From positions 1 to 58,029 of the forward strand of contig CACYXC010000014.1 in the NCBI GenBank assembly GCA_902778285.1: a stretch of 58,029 nt of DNA, given 5' to 3'. Shown here piece by piece: positions 43,478 through 52,256 of the stretch. The position numbers and the translations under genes are program-made. Position 1 is the stretch's first letter. Each line of letters begins with the position of its first letter. The stretch comes from Oscillospiraceae bacterium (GTDB lineage Bacteria; Bacillota; Clostridia; Oscillospirales; Oscillospiraceae). The notes under the pieces were generated by a model. The model was not told the origin of the DNA. It made no database searches and was given only the letters and a program-made list of their open reading frames with translations.

Positions 43478-44071
43478 TTATTTCAGCAGATACAGGCGGT
43501 CGCGGGTGCGAAGGTGCTCGGCTTTCACGATGGCCGAAAACTCCGACGCGGCGACGTCCGCATCCTCGTTGACGATAAGATAATCATAGATCTCCGCCTC
43601 GGCGTATTCCTGCCTGGCGCGCATCAGACGGCCCTCGATGGCCTCCATGCTGTCGGTCCCCCGCCTGATGAGGCGGCGGCGCAGCTCCTCCATGGAGGGC
43701 GGGATGATGAAGATCATCACGGCGTCCGGCACGCTCTCATGCACCTGACGCGCGCCCTGCACCTCGATATCCAGCACGACGTTCATGCCCTCGGCCAGCT
43801 TCTGCTCCACGTAGGCACGCGGCGTTCCGTAGCCGTTATTGACGTATTCGGCGTGCTCCAGAAGCTCACCGTCGGCAACCATTTGATCATAGCGTTCCCG
43901 GTCGATGAAGAAATACTCCCGGCCGTCCTCCTCGCCCGGACGCGGCGCGCGCGTGGTGACGGAGGTGGAAAAACAGAAGTCCGTGCGGCCCTCGATGGCC
44001 TTGAATACGATGGTGCTCTTGCCGGCGCCGGAGGGACCGGAGATCACGATCAGCTTCCCTTTCTCACTCAT
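43478..44071 (-). CDS. gmk: Guanylate kinase
   Basis: 197 aa. P-loop [12 protein letters not shown] at residues 10-21, the GMP-binding region [16 protein letters not shown], and the [10 protein letters not shown] segment. ATP + GMP to ADP + GDP, essential for GTP supply. Its ATG overlaps the remA stop as ATGA. Confidence 0.97.
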   Translation of the reverse strand: MSEKGKLIVISGPSGAGKSTIVFKAIEGRTDFCFSTSVTTRAPRPGEEDGREYFFIDRERYDQMVADGELLEHAEYVNNGYGTPRAYVEQKLAEGMNVVLDIEVQGARQVHESVPDAVMIFIIPPSMEELRRRLIRRGTDSMEAIEGRLMRARQEYAEAEIYDYLIVNEDADVAASEFSAIVKAEHLRTRDRLYLLK

Positions 44072-44328
44072 TCTCTCTCAGTTTCCCTTTCCTCTTTTTC
44101 TGAAAGCCTGTCCGCCAGCGTCTCGGGCGGCAGGGCGGACAGGATCACATGTCCGCTGTCCATGATCAGGACCGACCTGGTGCTGCGGCCGAAGGACGCG
44201 TCGATGAGCGAGCCCTTTTCCCGCACGTCCTGGATCATGCGCTTGATGGGGGCGGATTCCGGCGAGACCACGGAGACGATGCGCTCCGCAGAGACCAGAT
44301 TGCCAAAGCCAATGGCGATCAGCTTCAT
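44068..44328 (-). CDS. remA: Extracellular matrix regulator RemA family (DUF370)
   Basis: 86 aa, start [20 protein letters not shown] with the [16 protein letters not shown] segment, the hallmark of RemA/YlzA, a DNA-binding protein that in Bacillus activates matrix and osmoprotectant operons. Located between yicC and gmk as in Bacillus. The acidic C-terminal tail ([10 protein letters not shown]) is longer than the core. Targets unknown here. Confidence 0.93.
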   Translation of the reverse strand: MKLIAIGFGNLVSAERIVSVVSPESAPIKRMIQDVREKGSLIDASFGRSTRSVLIMDSGHVILSALPPETLADRLSEKEERETERE

Positions 44329-44337
44329 GGCCGCACC

Positions 44338-45216
44338 TCACTCGATGTTCTGGATCTGCTCGCGGATCTTCTCGATCTCGGATTTCAGATCCACCACCAC
44401 ATGGGCGATCTCGGAGTTCTGGCATTTGGACCCGATGGTATTGGCCTCGCGGTTAAATTCCTGGATCAGAAAATCGATCTTGCGCCCGGTCGGCGAATTG
44501 CCGCCGATCATCGTGCGCAGCTGGGCCATGTGGCTGCGAAGCCGCACGGTCTCCTCGTCCACGGCGATGTGATCGGCAAAGACCGCGGCCTCGGCAAGGA
44601 TGCGGTTTTCGTCGATGCCGGCCGTACCGAGCACCTCAGCCATCTTGTTCTCAAGCCGTCTGCGGTAGAGCGCGACAGTCTCGGGCGCCTTCTCCTCCAC
44701 AGTACAGACCATCGCGTCAATGGTCCTGAGTCGGGACAGTACGTCGTCGCGCAGCCTCTCGCCCTCGCGCAGACGCATCCCGTCAAAGTCCTGTAGCGCG
44801 GCCTCGACGATCTCCGCCATGCCTGCGGAGATGGCCTCCGCGTCCAGATCCTTCTTCTCGACGCTCAGTACGTCGGGAAAGCGGGCCGCGCCCATGGCGC
44901 TCAGATCGTCGTGCAGGCCGTATTCCTCGGCGATATGCCGCACGGCCTCAACATATCCCTTCAGCAGCGCCTCATTGACCTGCACGGCCATATCGCCGGC
45001 GTTTGCACTGTTGACAGAGACGAACACGTCCACCTTGCCGCGGCTGATATGCTTCTGCACGCAGCTTTTGACCATCTCCTCCGCGAAGAGAAAGCTTCTC
45101 GGCAGACGCACCGAGCAGTCCAGGTAGCGGTTGTTCACGCTTTTGAGTTCCACGCTGATCTCCAGGCCCTCGACAGTGCCCTTGGCGCTGCCGTAGCCGG
45201 TCATGCTTTTGATCAT
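44338..45216 (-). CDS. yicC: YicC family protein (RNA endonuclease-like)
   Basis: 292 aa, start MIKSMTGYGSAKGTVEG, C-terminal motif KIDFLIQEFNREANTIGSKCQN, both diagnostic for YicC/YloC. Family members have been implicated in stationary-phase RNA turnover. ATG at 45216 has GGGAGG just upstream; ten extra residues in the longer frame overlap rseC. First of the conserved yicC-remA-gmk-rpoZ set. Confidence 0.93.
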   Translation of the reverse strand: MIKSMTGYGSAKGTVEGLEISVELKSVNNRYLDCSVRLPRSFLFAEEMVKSCVQKHISRGKVDVFVSVNSANAGDMAVQVNEALLKGYVEAVRHIAEEYGLHDDLSAMGAARFPDVLSVEKKDLDAEAISAGMAEIVEAALQDFDGMRLREGERLRDDVLSRLRTIDAMVCTVEEKAPETVALYRRRLENKMAEVLGTAGIDENRILAEAAVFADHIAVDEETVRLRSHMAQLRTMIGGNSPTGRKIDFLIQEFNREANTIGSKCQNSEIAHVVVDLKSEIEKIREQIQNIE

Positions 45217-45229
45217 GTTTCCTCCCGCC

Positions 45230-45631
45230 TCACCGGATGATATCAAAGGTGAAGGCCTGCTGATTTTTCTTTTTTCTCTGGCTCCAGACCAGGATGACGG
45301 CGCTGAGCAGCAGCGCCAGAAAGCTCACGATCACGCATACGCCCTCGGACGCGCCGGCCAGAGACGCCAGCGCATAGCCGAGGATAAACAGCACGATCGG
45401 CATGATGTACACCAGCGCCGCCGCCCCGAACACGGTCGCGCTGCGGCTGGCGATCACAACTCGCTGACCGGGGACGGCGTCGATGAGGTTTCGCGCGAGC
45501 GTCTTAATCTCTCCCTGAAAGATGCAGCTTTCACAGCTTCCGCAGCTTCCGCCGCAGGCGGTCGTTCGCGCCACGGCGACCTCCGCCATGCCGTCCGGCA
45601 GGAGCTTTGTTACAACGGCGTCCTGTGTCAT
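45230..45631 (-). CDS. rseC: SoxR-reducing system protein RseC family
   Basis: 133 aa. N-terminal soluble part has the four-Cys motif CGGSCGSCESC, then two TM helices (about 70-90 and 96-114), and a basic tail. In proteobacteria RseC works with the Rsx/Rnf complex; no rnf genes are in this window. Position between cdaR and yicC, with ATGA overlap to cdaR, is not the Bacillus order. Redox sensing or electron transfer at the membrane is inferred only from the family. Confidence 0.85.
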   Translation of the reverse strand: MTQDAVVTKLLPDGMAEVAVARTTACGGSCGSCESCIFQGEIKTLARNLIDAVPGQRVVIASRSATVFGAAALVYIMPIVLFILGYALASLAGASEGVCVIVSFLALLLSAVILVWSQRKKKNQQAFTFDIIR

Positions 45632-46890
45632 GGCTCCGCCTTTCGGATCTCGACGGAGATCGTATAGTCGCCCACGGCGCCGACGTCGGTAAAGCCGTCG
45701 ACCCGGACGCGGACCGGCACCATGTACGCGCCCACAGATTCCTGATAATCCGTCAGATCCGCGACAAGCGTGATATTCTCCGCCCGAATCTGCTTGAGCT
45801 GCTCCTCGGTGCCGCGGATGCGCACCTCCAGCGTCTCCGTAATGGCCTCCACATCAGAATTCTCCGGAGTGTTTACGAAGGTGATGTTGGTCACGCGGTA
45901 GGGCTTTGTGTCAAGACCCACGACCTCGACCGTCACCTCCGCGGTGGACAGGCCCGTCAGATTCTTGAGGCTGTTGTCGAGCGGTATACTGTATTCTTCG
46001 GTAAAGGTCGTGTTGAAATCGGTCAGGTCCACGGTGCCGAGTACGATCTGATTCATCTCAGAGAGGATGGCGGTGTCGCCTGTCAGCGTAAGATAGCTCG
46101 GCGTCACGGTGACGATGGTGTTGGTCTCGTTGGCGCCGGAGCCGTAGATCAGGTTGACTGTAAGCGGTACGTTTTTGATCGCGCGGATCGGCAGCGTGGC
46201 CTTCACGGTATCCTGCGAGCAGCTGATATACTCTGTGGGGCAGGGATCGCCGTTTCTGTCCTCCAGCGTGAAGCCCACGTCGGTAGAGTAGGTGCTGGAG
46301 ACGGTCATGTCCCGGCCGAATGTGACCCAGGCGCGGTCGACATCCTTCAGATAGGCCTCCGGCCCGCTCACGCTGATGTTGGTGGGCTCAAACACCGGAG
46401 ACTCGGCCGTAAAGCCCTCCTCCGTCCGGCCCTCAAAGCCGCCGCGCACAGGGATCTCCTTGCTCGTCTGCAGCGAGACGTTGAAGGTCACATACTCCGG
46501 GACCCTGCGCTCCACGGTCAGGCCGCGCTCGCTGACGCTGCTGGGATAGACGATATCGTATTTGAGAGAGGTGAAGGCCGCCGTGCTCAGCTTGCTCACG
46601 TCCACCTGCGCCACCAGATCCTCGGAATCCAGCGGGCTTACGACGCGCCGCGGGCCGGAGATGACCACCGTCACGCTGCTGATATCCAGATCAGTGACGA
46701 CGAGATTCCGGGACGAGCGCAGCGTGTCCTCGCCGATGAGCTCCACCCGTACATTGCGGAAGGTCTGGCGGAAATCGCTGGCATCCGCGCTGGTAACATA
46801 GATCCAGATCGACAGCGACGCAAGCAGTGCGATAATGGCCCAGAAGATCCGGCTGTCAAAGAGCCGGCGCAGAGGATTCTTATTTTTCAT
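45628..46890 (-). CDS. cdaR: CdaA regulatory protein CdaR (YbbR domains)
   Basis: 420 aa. One N-terminal TM helix (residues 13-31), then three to four extracytoplasmic YbbR repeats. CdaR controls the diadenylate cyclase CdaA from outside the membrane. It overlaps cdaA by 11 nt. In Bacillus glmM follows; here rseC and yicC do. Confidence 0.92.
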   Translation of the reverse strand: MKNKNPLRRLFDSRIFWAIIALLASLSIWIYVTSADASDFRQTFRNVRVELIGEDTLRSSRNLVVTDLDISSVTVVISGPRRVVSPLDSEDLVAQVDVSKLSTAAFTSLKYDIVYPSSVSERGLTVERRVPEYVTFNVSLQTSKEIPVRGGFEGRTEEGFTAESPVFEPTNISVSGPEAYLKDVDRAWVTFGRDMTVSSTYSTDVGFTLEDRNGDPCPTEYISCSQDTVKATLPIRAIKNVPLTVNLIYGSGANETNTIVTVTPSYLTLTGDTAILSEMNQIVLGTVDLTDFNTTFTEEYSIPLDNSLKNLTGLSTAEVTVEVVGLDTKPYRVTNITFVNTPENSDVEAITETLEVRIRGTEEQLKQIRAENITLVADLTDYQESVGAYMVPVRVRVDGFTDVGAVGDYTISVEIRKAEP

Positions 46891-47743
46891 CGCGCTTCCC
46901 CTTGAAAAGATTCGTTGCGTACTCGGTGAATTTCTGCCAGCCTGTCTTCACGACCTCCTGCCGGATGAGCTCCTGATGCAGGATCTCGTCCAGCCTTTCC
47001 GGGTTCAGATGCCGCTTGAGCATCCCGTCGAGTGCGACGGAGATCGAACCGGTCTCTTCCGAGACGATGATGACGACCGCGTCGGACTGCTCGCTCAGGC
47101 CGATTCCGGCGCGGTGCCGCATACCGAGCTCTTTGCTGAGGTTGTTCTGCGCCGTCAGCGGCAGAACACAGCCCGCGGCGGCAAGGCGCGCGTCGCGGAT
47201 GATTGCCGCGCCGTCATGCAGCGGCGCCTTGTCGAAAAACATGTTCTTCAACAGCTCCGCCGACACGTCCGCGTTCACGATCGTGCCGGTAGCCATGATG
47301 CTCGACAGGTTCACGCTGCGCTCGAAGATGATCAGCGCGCCGGTTTTGGCCGCCGCCATGTCGGTGCAGGCCTGCACGGTCTCGTTGATCGCCGTCTCCA
47401 GCTCAGGCGTCGACACGGTCCTCGTCGTCGAGAAGCTGCGGCCCATGCGCTCGAGCAGGCGGCGCAACTCCGGCTGGAACAGCACTACCAATGCCAGCAG
47501 TCCGATCTCCACAGCGTGAGAGAGAAGGAAATAGATCATCCTGAGATCGAAGACATAGCTCAGCAGCAGGGCGACAAGGATCACCAGGATGCCCTTGGCA
47601 ACGTTGTAGGAATTGGTTCTGCGGACAAACCATATCGCCTTGTAGATGATGTAGGCGACGATCAGAATGTCCAGAATGTCGGCGACGCCTATGGTCGCCA
47701 GAACATTCAGAGCTCTGCTCAGGCCGCTGCGGATAACTTCCAT
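46880..47743 (-). CDS. cdaA: Diadenylate cyclase CdaA
   Basis: 287-aa membrane enzyme that makes c-di-AMP from two ATP. Three TM helices in the first 90 residues, then a DAC domain with the DGA motif (LHDGAAII) and the RHR motif (GMRHRAGIGLSEQ). First gene of the superoperon; promoter with perfect consensus upstream. c-di-AMP controls K+ uptake and wall homeostasis and is essential in most Firmicutes. Confidence 0.96.
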   Translation of the reverse strand: MEVIRSGLSRALNVLATIGVADILDILIVAYIIYKAIWFVRRTNSYNVAKGILVILVALLLSYVFDLRMIYFLLSHAVEIGLLALVVLFQPELRRLLERMGRSFSTTRTVSTPELETAINETVQACTDMAAAKTGALIIFERSVNLSSIMATGTIVNADVSAELLKNMFFDKAPLHDGAAIIRDARLAAAGCVLPLTAQNNLSKELGMRHRAGIGLSEQSDAVVIIVSEETGSISVALDGMLKRHLNPERLDEILHQELIRQEVVKTGWQKFTEYATNLFKGKRDEK

Positions 47744-47799
47744 ACACGATTCCCCGTTCTGCTTCAGCGCATACTTCCAATAATACTGTTTATTGTTTT

Positions 47800-47828
47800 A
47801 TTATACCGAAGCGCGCTTTCAATGTCAA
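47800..47828 (-). promoter_or_regulatory. Perfect-consensus sigma-A promoter of the cdaA superoperon
   Basis: TTGACA (47823-47828), 17-nt spacer, TATAAT (47800-47805) on the minus strand; about 55 nt of leader before cdaA. No other obvious promoter between here and the end of rsgA except possible weak ones in the priA-def gap. Confidence 0.9.
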
Positions 47829-47850
47829 TCGCACGGGGCAAATCTTATTC

Positions 47851-48975
47851 TTAATTTCTCTTTGTTTTTTCGCTCTCTTCCAGCAGAACGGAGCATCCCT
47901 GCGCAAGCTCGCCGGCGCTCAGGAAGGGCGAAAAGCTCAGGCGCAGCGTACCGGTCTCAAGCGTTCCGGCGCTCTCATGCGCCGCCGGCGCGCAGTGCAG
48001 TCCAGCACGGACACAGACACCGCGCAGGGCAAGCCTTCCCGCCAGCTCCTCACAGTCCATCCACGGGCAGCGAAGAGACAGCACGCCGCACTGCGTCCCC
48101 TCAGGCCCGGTAAAAAGCTCGAAGCCGCTGCCGTCCAAACAGTCGACAGCCGTCTGCAGCAGCTCCGTCTCATGCGCGAGGATGCCCTCTGTCCCCTTCT
48201 CCGAAACATAGCGGATCCCCTCCAGCAGACCGGCGATCCCGCAGACGTTGTGCGTCCCGGCCTCCAGACGCTCGGGCAGAGTCTCCGGCATGGTCTGAAG
48301 GCGGCTCTCGCTCCCGGAGCCCCCCTGAATCAGGGGATCGCCGTCTTCCCCGCAGAGCAGGATACCGGTCCCCTGCGGCCCCATCAGGCCTTTGTGTCCC
48401 GGCATGGCGATAAAGGCCGCCTGCAGGCGCCCTGCGTCCACAGGCAGGATCCCCGCGGCCTGCGAGGCGTCCACGATCAGCTTCACCCCGGCATTGCGGC
48501 AGAGCTCGGCGATCTCGGCGATGGGCAGCACATAGCCGAACACATTGGATACCATCGTGCACACGGCGACATCCGCTTCCGGCAGCGCAGCCCTCCACTC
48601 CCGCAGCAGCGCCTCCGGGTCGAACAGACTGCGTCCCGCAACACAGACTTCCGCGCCGAGTGCGTGCAGCGGTCTTGTGACCGCGTTGTGCTCAAAGCCG
48701 GAGATCAGCACCCGCGTGCCCGCCCGAACCAGAGAACGGATCGCGATATTCAGCGCGTGCGTCGCGTTCATGGTAAAAACCACGCGGGACGCGTCAGACA
48801 TGTGAAACAGCGTTGCCGCGGTCTCCCGGCAGGCGTAGACGGTCTCGGCGGCAAGCATGGTCGGCGCGTGTCCTCCTCTGCCGGGGCTCGTCATCGTCCG
48901 CATGGCCTGCAGGACCGCCCGCTCAACAGCCGCCGGCTTGAGCAGCGAGGTCGCAGCGGAATCCAGATAGATCAC
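47851..48975 (-). CDS. Cysteine desulfurase family protein (class V aminotransferase)
   Basis: 374 aa. PLP enzyme of the NifS/SufS-like group: DSAATSLLKPAAV start, His in SGFEHNAV, Asp in VDASQAAG, PLP lysine in MPGHKGLMGPQGTG, and a reactive Cys in AGLHCAPAAHES. Probably provides sulfur (or selenium) for a partner protein. GTG start overlapping the DUF3343 gene (GTGA), so the two are linked. No SufU or IscU nearby. The substrate cannot be read from sequence. Confidence 0.88.
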   Translation of the reverse strand: MIYLDSAATSLLKPAAVERAVLQAMRTMTSPGRGGHAPTMLAAETVYACRETAATLFHMSDASRVVFTMNATHALNIAIRSLVRAGTRVLISGFEHNAVTRPLHALGAEVCVAGRSLFDPEALLREWRAALPEADVAVCTMVSNVFGYVLPIAEIAELCRNAGVKLIVDASQAAGILPVDAGRLQAAFIAMPGHKGLMGPQGTGILLCGEDGDPLIQGGSGSESRLQTMPETLPERLEAGTHNVCGIAGLLEGIRYVSEKGTEGILAHETELLQTAVDCLDGSGFELFTGPEGTQCGVLSLRCPWMDCEELAGRLALRGVCVRAGLHCAPAAHESAGTLETGTLRLSFSPFLSAGELAQGCSVLLEESEKTKRN

Positions 48976-49223
48976 GGCATTACCTCCCGGTATTCCCCGT
49001 CCTGCTCCCGGCGGAAAAGTCTCCCGGTCCAGAGGCCGTTTCGCTTCAGCATCTCCGTCGCCTCCGGGACGCCCCGTCGGAGATTGATCGCGTAGCCGCA
49101 GCCGCTCGCGCTGAGTCCCGCGGGCGTTCTGCGTATGGTCACGGTATAGCCTGCGCGCTCAAGCAGGCGGGCAGCGCGCTGCGCCTGCGTCAGCGTGCGA
49201 AAGGTGATCAGATATTGTGTCAT
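48972..49223 (-). CDS. DUF3343 protein, putative Se/S carrier-like
   Basis: 83 aa with the pattern MTQYLITFRTLTQAQRAA...SASGCGYAINLR. The Cys of GCGY is conserved in the family, which is described as a putative sulfur/selenium carrier and often sits beside cysteine desulfurases. It precedes the desulfurase with a 4-nt overlap. GGGGGAC lies just before the ATG. Role inferred from context. Confidence 0.85.
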   Translation of the reverse strand: MTQYLITFRTLTQAQRAARLLERAGYTVTIRRTPAGLSASGCGYAINLRRGVPEATEMLKRNGLWTGRLFRREQDGEYREVMP

Positions 49224-49252
49224 AGGACCGTCCCCCGATAATAGACATGCGC

Positions 49253-49283
49253 AAGCGCCGCCGAGCAGGGCCCGGCGGCGCTT
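49253..49283 (-). terminator. Probable terminator or attenuator after ispF
   Basis: Perfect 11-bp GC-rich stem (AAGCGCCGCCG with CGGCGGCGCTT, 9-nt loop) between ispF and the DUF3343 gene. There is no T run after it, so termination may be incomplete or factor-dependent. Confidence 0.45.
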
Positions 49284-49323
49284 CCCTGTGCACGGATACA
49301 GTCCATCCTATGCACGCATGATG

Positions 49324-49797
49324 CTATTGTTCTTCGATCAGAGCGACGGCGTGGGCGGCGATGCCCAGTCCCTCACCGGAAAAGCCCAGTCCCTCCTCGG
49401 TGGTGGCCTTGACGCTGACGCGGCTCAAGTCCACACCCATTGCATCGGCGAGGATGCGACGCATCTCAGGGATATGAGGCGCAAGCTTCGGCCGCTGCGC
49501 GATCAGCGTACAGTCCACATTGCCGATGCGATAGCCGTTTTTATGCAGATACCCGGTCACGCTGCGGAGAAGCTCAACGCTGTCTGCGCCCTCGTATGCG
49601 GGATCCCTGTCGGGAAACAGCTGCCCGATATCGCCGAGCGCGGCCGCGCCGAGCAGCGCGTCCATCAGCGCGTGGGTCAGCACATCCGCATCCGAATGGC
49701 CGAGCAGCCCCTTCTCCCAGGGGATCTCCGCCCCGCCGAGAACGAGCCTTCGCCCCTCGACCAGCCTGTGCACGTCATAACCGTGTCCGATCCGCAT
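49324..49797 (-). CDS. ispF: 2-C-methyl-D-erythritol 2,4-cyclodiphosphate synthase
   Basis: 157-aa trimeric MEP-pathway enzyme. Metal ligands Asp8 and His10 in GHGYDVHRL, His in [10 protein letters not shown], and the ATTEEGLGF segment near the end. Starts 1 nt after ispD. Two MEP genes are placed downstream of mreB, separate from dxs. Confidence 0.97.
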   Translation of the reverse strand: MRIGHGYDVHRLVEGRRLVLGGAEIPWEKGLLGHSDADVLTHALMDALLGAAALGDIGQLFPDRDPAYEGADSVELLRSVTGYLHKNGYRIGNVDCTLIAQRPKLAPHIPEMRRILADAMGVDLSRVSVKATTEEGLGFSGEGLGIAAHAVALIEEQ

Positions 49798-49798
49798 C

Positions 49799-50539
49799 TC
49801 AGGCCTCCCGCGCTTTCAGGATCGCCTCGGCGAGGATCATGTCCCGCGGCGTGGTGAGCTTGATGTTGTCCTCGTCGCCGGGCACCGTCACGGTCTTCAC
49901 GCCCATCATCTCGACCGCCGAGCAGTCGTCCGTCAGCGGAAGCTCCTTTTCCATGGCCCTGGTCAGCGCGCCCTTGATGAACTCGGCCTTGAAGACCTGC
50001 GGGGTCTGCACGCGGAAGGTGATCGCGCGGTCCACGGTGCCGGCCACGAAGCCCTTGGCGTCCACGATCTTGAGCGTATCGGTGCTGGGAATAATCGGTA
50101 CGGCGGCGTAGTGCTCCTTCGCGGCACGGACAGTGCGCTCAATCAGCTCCTGCGATACAAGAGGCCGCGCGCCGTCGTGGATGGCGATCAGGTTCAGCCT
50201 GGGATCCGCCTCGCTCACGCCGACCAGAGCGGATTCCACGCGCGTGGCGCCGCCGGCCAGCACCTTGCTGACCTTGGAAATCTCAAAGCTCCTGCACAGG
50301 TCGGCCATCTCCTCGATGCGGTCGGCACGGGTGACGACGATGATCTCCGCGATCAGCGGGCAGGCCTCGAAAGCCCGCAGCGTTCTGGCAAGTACCGGGA
50401 TGCTGCCGAGAGCCGCGGTGAGCTTGTCGTTTCCCATACGCTCGGAGCTGCCCGCCGCCACGATCACGGCCGAGCAGCGCGGGTCCTTCTCTTTTTCACG
50501 GAACAGGTTCGTGATCGTTTTGACCTTCTCCAGATTCAT
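49799..50539 (-). CDS. ispD: 2-C-methyl-D-erythritol 4-phosphate cytidylyltransferase
   Basis: 246 aa. Nucleotide-binding [12 protein letters not shown] at residues 27-38, HDGARPLV, and the [10 protein letters not shown] segment. The first 20 residues ([17 protein letters not shown]) extend before the usual start, as in some clostridial proteins; a later start is not obvious. 3 nt after mreB. Confidence 0.95.
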   Translation of the reverse strand: MNLEKVKTITNLFREKEKDPRCSAVIVAAGSSERMGNDKLTAALGSIPVLARTLRAFEACPLIAEIIVVTRADRIEEMADLCRSFEISKVSKVLAGGATRVESALVGVSEADPRLNLIAIHDGARPLVSQELIERTVRAAKEHYAAVPIIPSTDTLKIVDAKGFVAGTVDRAITFRVQTPQVFKAEFIKGALTRAMEKELPLTDDCSAVEMMGVKTVTVPGDEDNIKLTTPRDMILAEAILKAREA

Positions 50540-50542
50540 AGC

Positions 50543-51574
50543 TTACCCCTTCAGCTGGCGCATACGGTAGAAGTTCATCATACCGTCCTGCATTTCGTCG
50601 AGATGCTTGAGCATCTTGCCCGCGCCGTAGGCCGCGCAGGAGATGGCGTCGTCCACCACCGCGGTGCGGATGCCCGTGCTGCGCTCGATCAGCCGATCCA
50701 TGCCGTAGATCAGACTGCCGCCGCCGGACATGATGATGCCGTTGCGGTCGAGATCGCCCACAAGCTGGGGCGGCGTGCGCTCGAGCACGCTGTGGATGGC
50801 CTCGAGGATGCGGTTCATCGGCTCCACAAAGGCCTCGATGGTTTCGTTTGCGCTGATGCTGACGGTCTTGGGCATGCTGCTGCTGAGATTGCGGCCGTGC
50901 ACTTCCTCCACGCCCATGTCCGGCCGCTGGAGCACGCAGCCGATATTGCGCTTGATCTCCTCCGCGGCGGACATGCCGATGAGCATGTTGTGCTTGCGGC
51001 GGACGTACTTGACGATGGCCTCGTCAAAGCTCGTGCCCGCGACCTTGATCGACTCGCACTCGACCACGCCGCCGGCGGAGATGACCGCGATTTCCGTGGT
51101 GCCGCCGCCGATGTCGATGACCATATGGCCCTCGGCTCTGCCGATATCCACGCCGGCGCCGAGCGCGGTGGCAACCGAGGTCTCGAGCAGATAGACCTTG
51201 CGGGCGCCGGCCTCGATGGCGGCGTCGATCACGGCGCGCTCTTCCACGCCGGTGATGCTGCTGGGAACGCAGGCGAGCACGCAGGGCTTGAACAGGCTGA
51301 AGGAGGTTACGCGGCTGACAAGCTCCCGCTGCATCTGCGCGGCCAGCTCATAGTCCGAGATGACGCCGTTTGCGATCGGGTGGATGGCCACGATGTTGGC
51401 CGGCGTGCGGCCCAGCATCTTCTGGGCCTCCTGTCCGACCTTCATCACCTTGCCGTTGACCTTGTTCACGGCCACCACGGTCGGTTCCCGGGCGACCATG
51501 CCCTTGCCCTTGACATAGACCAGGGTGGTCGAGGTCCCCATATCGATGGCAATGTCGCTTTCAAATATCTGCAT
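50543..51574 (-). CDS. mreB: Rod shape-determining protein MreB
   Basis: 343-aa actin-like ATPase for cell elongation. Phosphate loops IDMGTSTTLVYVKGKG and DIGGGTTEIAVIS, adenosine motif MSGGGSLIYGMD. It lacks mreC and mreD next to it, so it is one of possibly several MreB/Mbl paralogues; the close gene order comF-mreB-ispD-ispF is unlike Bacillus. Normal length. Confidence 0.95.
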   Translation of the reverse strand: MQIFESDIAIDMGTSTTLVYVKGKGMVAREPTVVAVNKVNGKVMKVGQEAQKMLGRTPANIVAIHPIANGVISDYELAAQMQRELVSRVTSFSLFKPCVLACVPSSITGVEERAVIDAAIEAGARKVYLLETSVATALGAGVDIGRAEGHMVIDIGGGTTEIAVISAGGVVECESIKVAGTSFDEAIVKYVRRKHNMLIGMSAAEEIKRNIGCVLQRPDMGVEEVHGRNLSSSMPKTVSISANETIEAFVEPMNRILEAIHSVLERTPPQLVGDLDRNGIIMSGGGSLIYGMDRLIERSTGIRTAVVDDAISCAAYGAGKMLKHLDEMQDGMMNFYRMRQLKG

Positions 51575-51593
51575 ATCGAATCACCTCAATGTG

Positions 51594-52256
51594 TTATCTG
51601 TCGTGAAAGCGGGTGCAGGCCACGGTGACCGCGAGCACTTCCTTCGCGCCCGCATGTTTCAGGACGGAGGCGCACTCCGAGAGCGTGGCGCCGGTGGTCA
51701 CGATGTCGTCCACCAGCAAAATGCGTCTGCCCGCCGTTTTCTCAGGGGCTGCAGACCGGTATACGCCGGAGACGTTGGCGCGCCGCTTCGCGGGGCTGCC
51801 CGTAGCGCTCTGGGCGGGATTGTTGCGGACTTTCCGCAGAAGTCCCTCGCAGGGGACGCCGGTCCTGCGGCTCAGCTCCACGGCCAGAAGCCGCGCCTGA
51901 TCATAGCCGCGCAAAAGCTTCCTGCGCCGGCTCAAAGGCACCCATGTGATACTATCGCAGGAAAACCCGTTTTCGTCAATACATTTTGACAGAAATTCTC
52001 CGTAAATCTTCGCGTAGCCGCTTAAACTGCCGAACTTGTAGCGCAGCAGGGAGTCGCGTACGCTGCCCTCGTAATACAGCGGCGAAACGCAGCGGGAGAT
52101 CCCCTTGATCGCGCGTTTCTGCCCCTCGCCGACGGTATAGGGCAGCGTCGCGCGGCAATGCCCGCAGACCGCGACGCCCCGGGGCATGAGGTTGTGACAG
52201 AAGACGCAGCGCGGCGGATACAGCAGATCCAGAAGACGCGAAAAGAGCGCGTTCAT
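51594..52256 (-). CDS. comFC: ComF family phosphoribosyltransferase-like protein
   Basis: 220 aa. N-terminal zinc-like Cys motif YPPRCVFCHNLMPRGVAVCGHC and the PRPP loop ILLVDDIVTTGATL near 175. ComF(C) assists ssDNA uptake in transformation and, more generally, replication/repair. Overlaps recD2 by 4 nt. comFA is not in the window. Confidence 0.93.
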   Translation of the reverse strand: MNALFSRLLDLLYPPRCVFCHNLMPRGVAVCGHCRATLPYTVGEGQKRAIKGISRCVSPLYYEGSVRDSLLRYKFGSLSGYAKIYGEFLSKCIDENGFSCDSITWVPLSRRRKLLRGYDQARLLAVELSRRTGVPCEGLLRKVRNNPAQSATGSPAKRRANVSGVYRSAAPEKTAGRRILLVDDIVTTGATLSECASVLKHAGAKEVLAVTVACTRFHDR

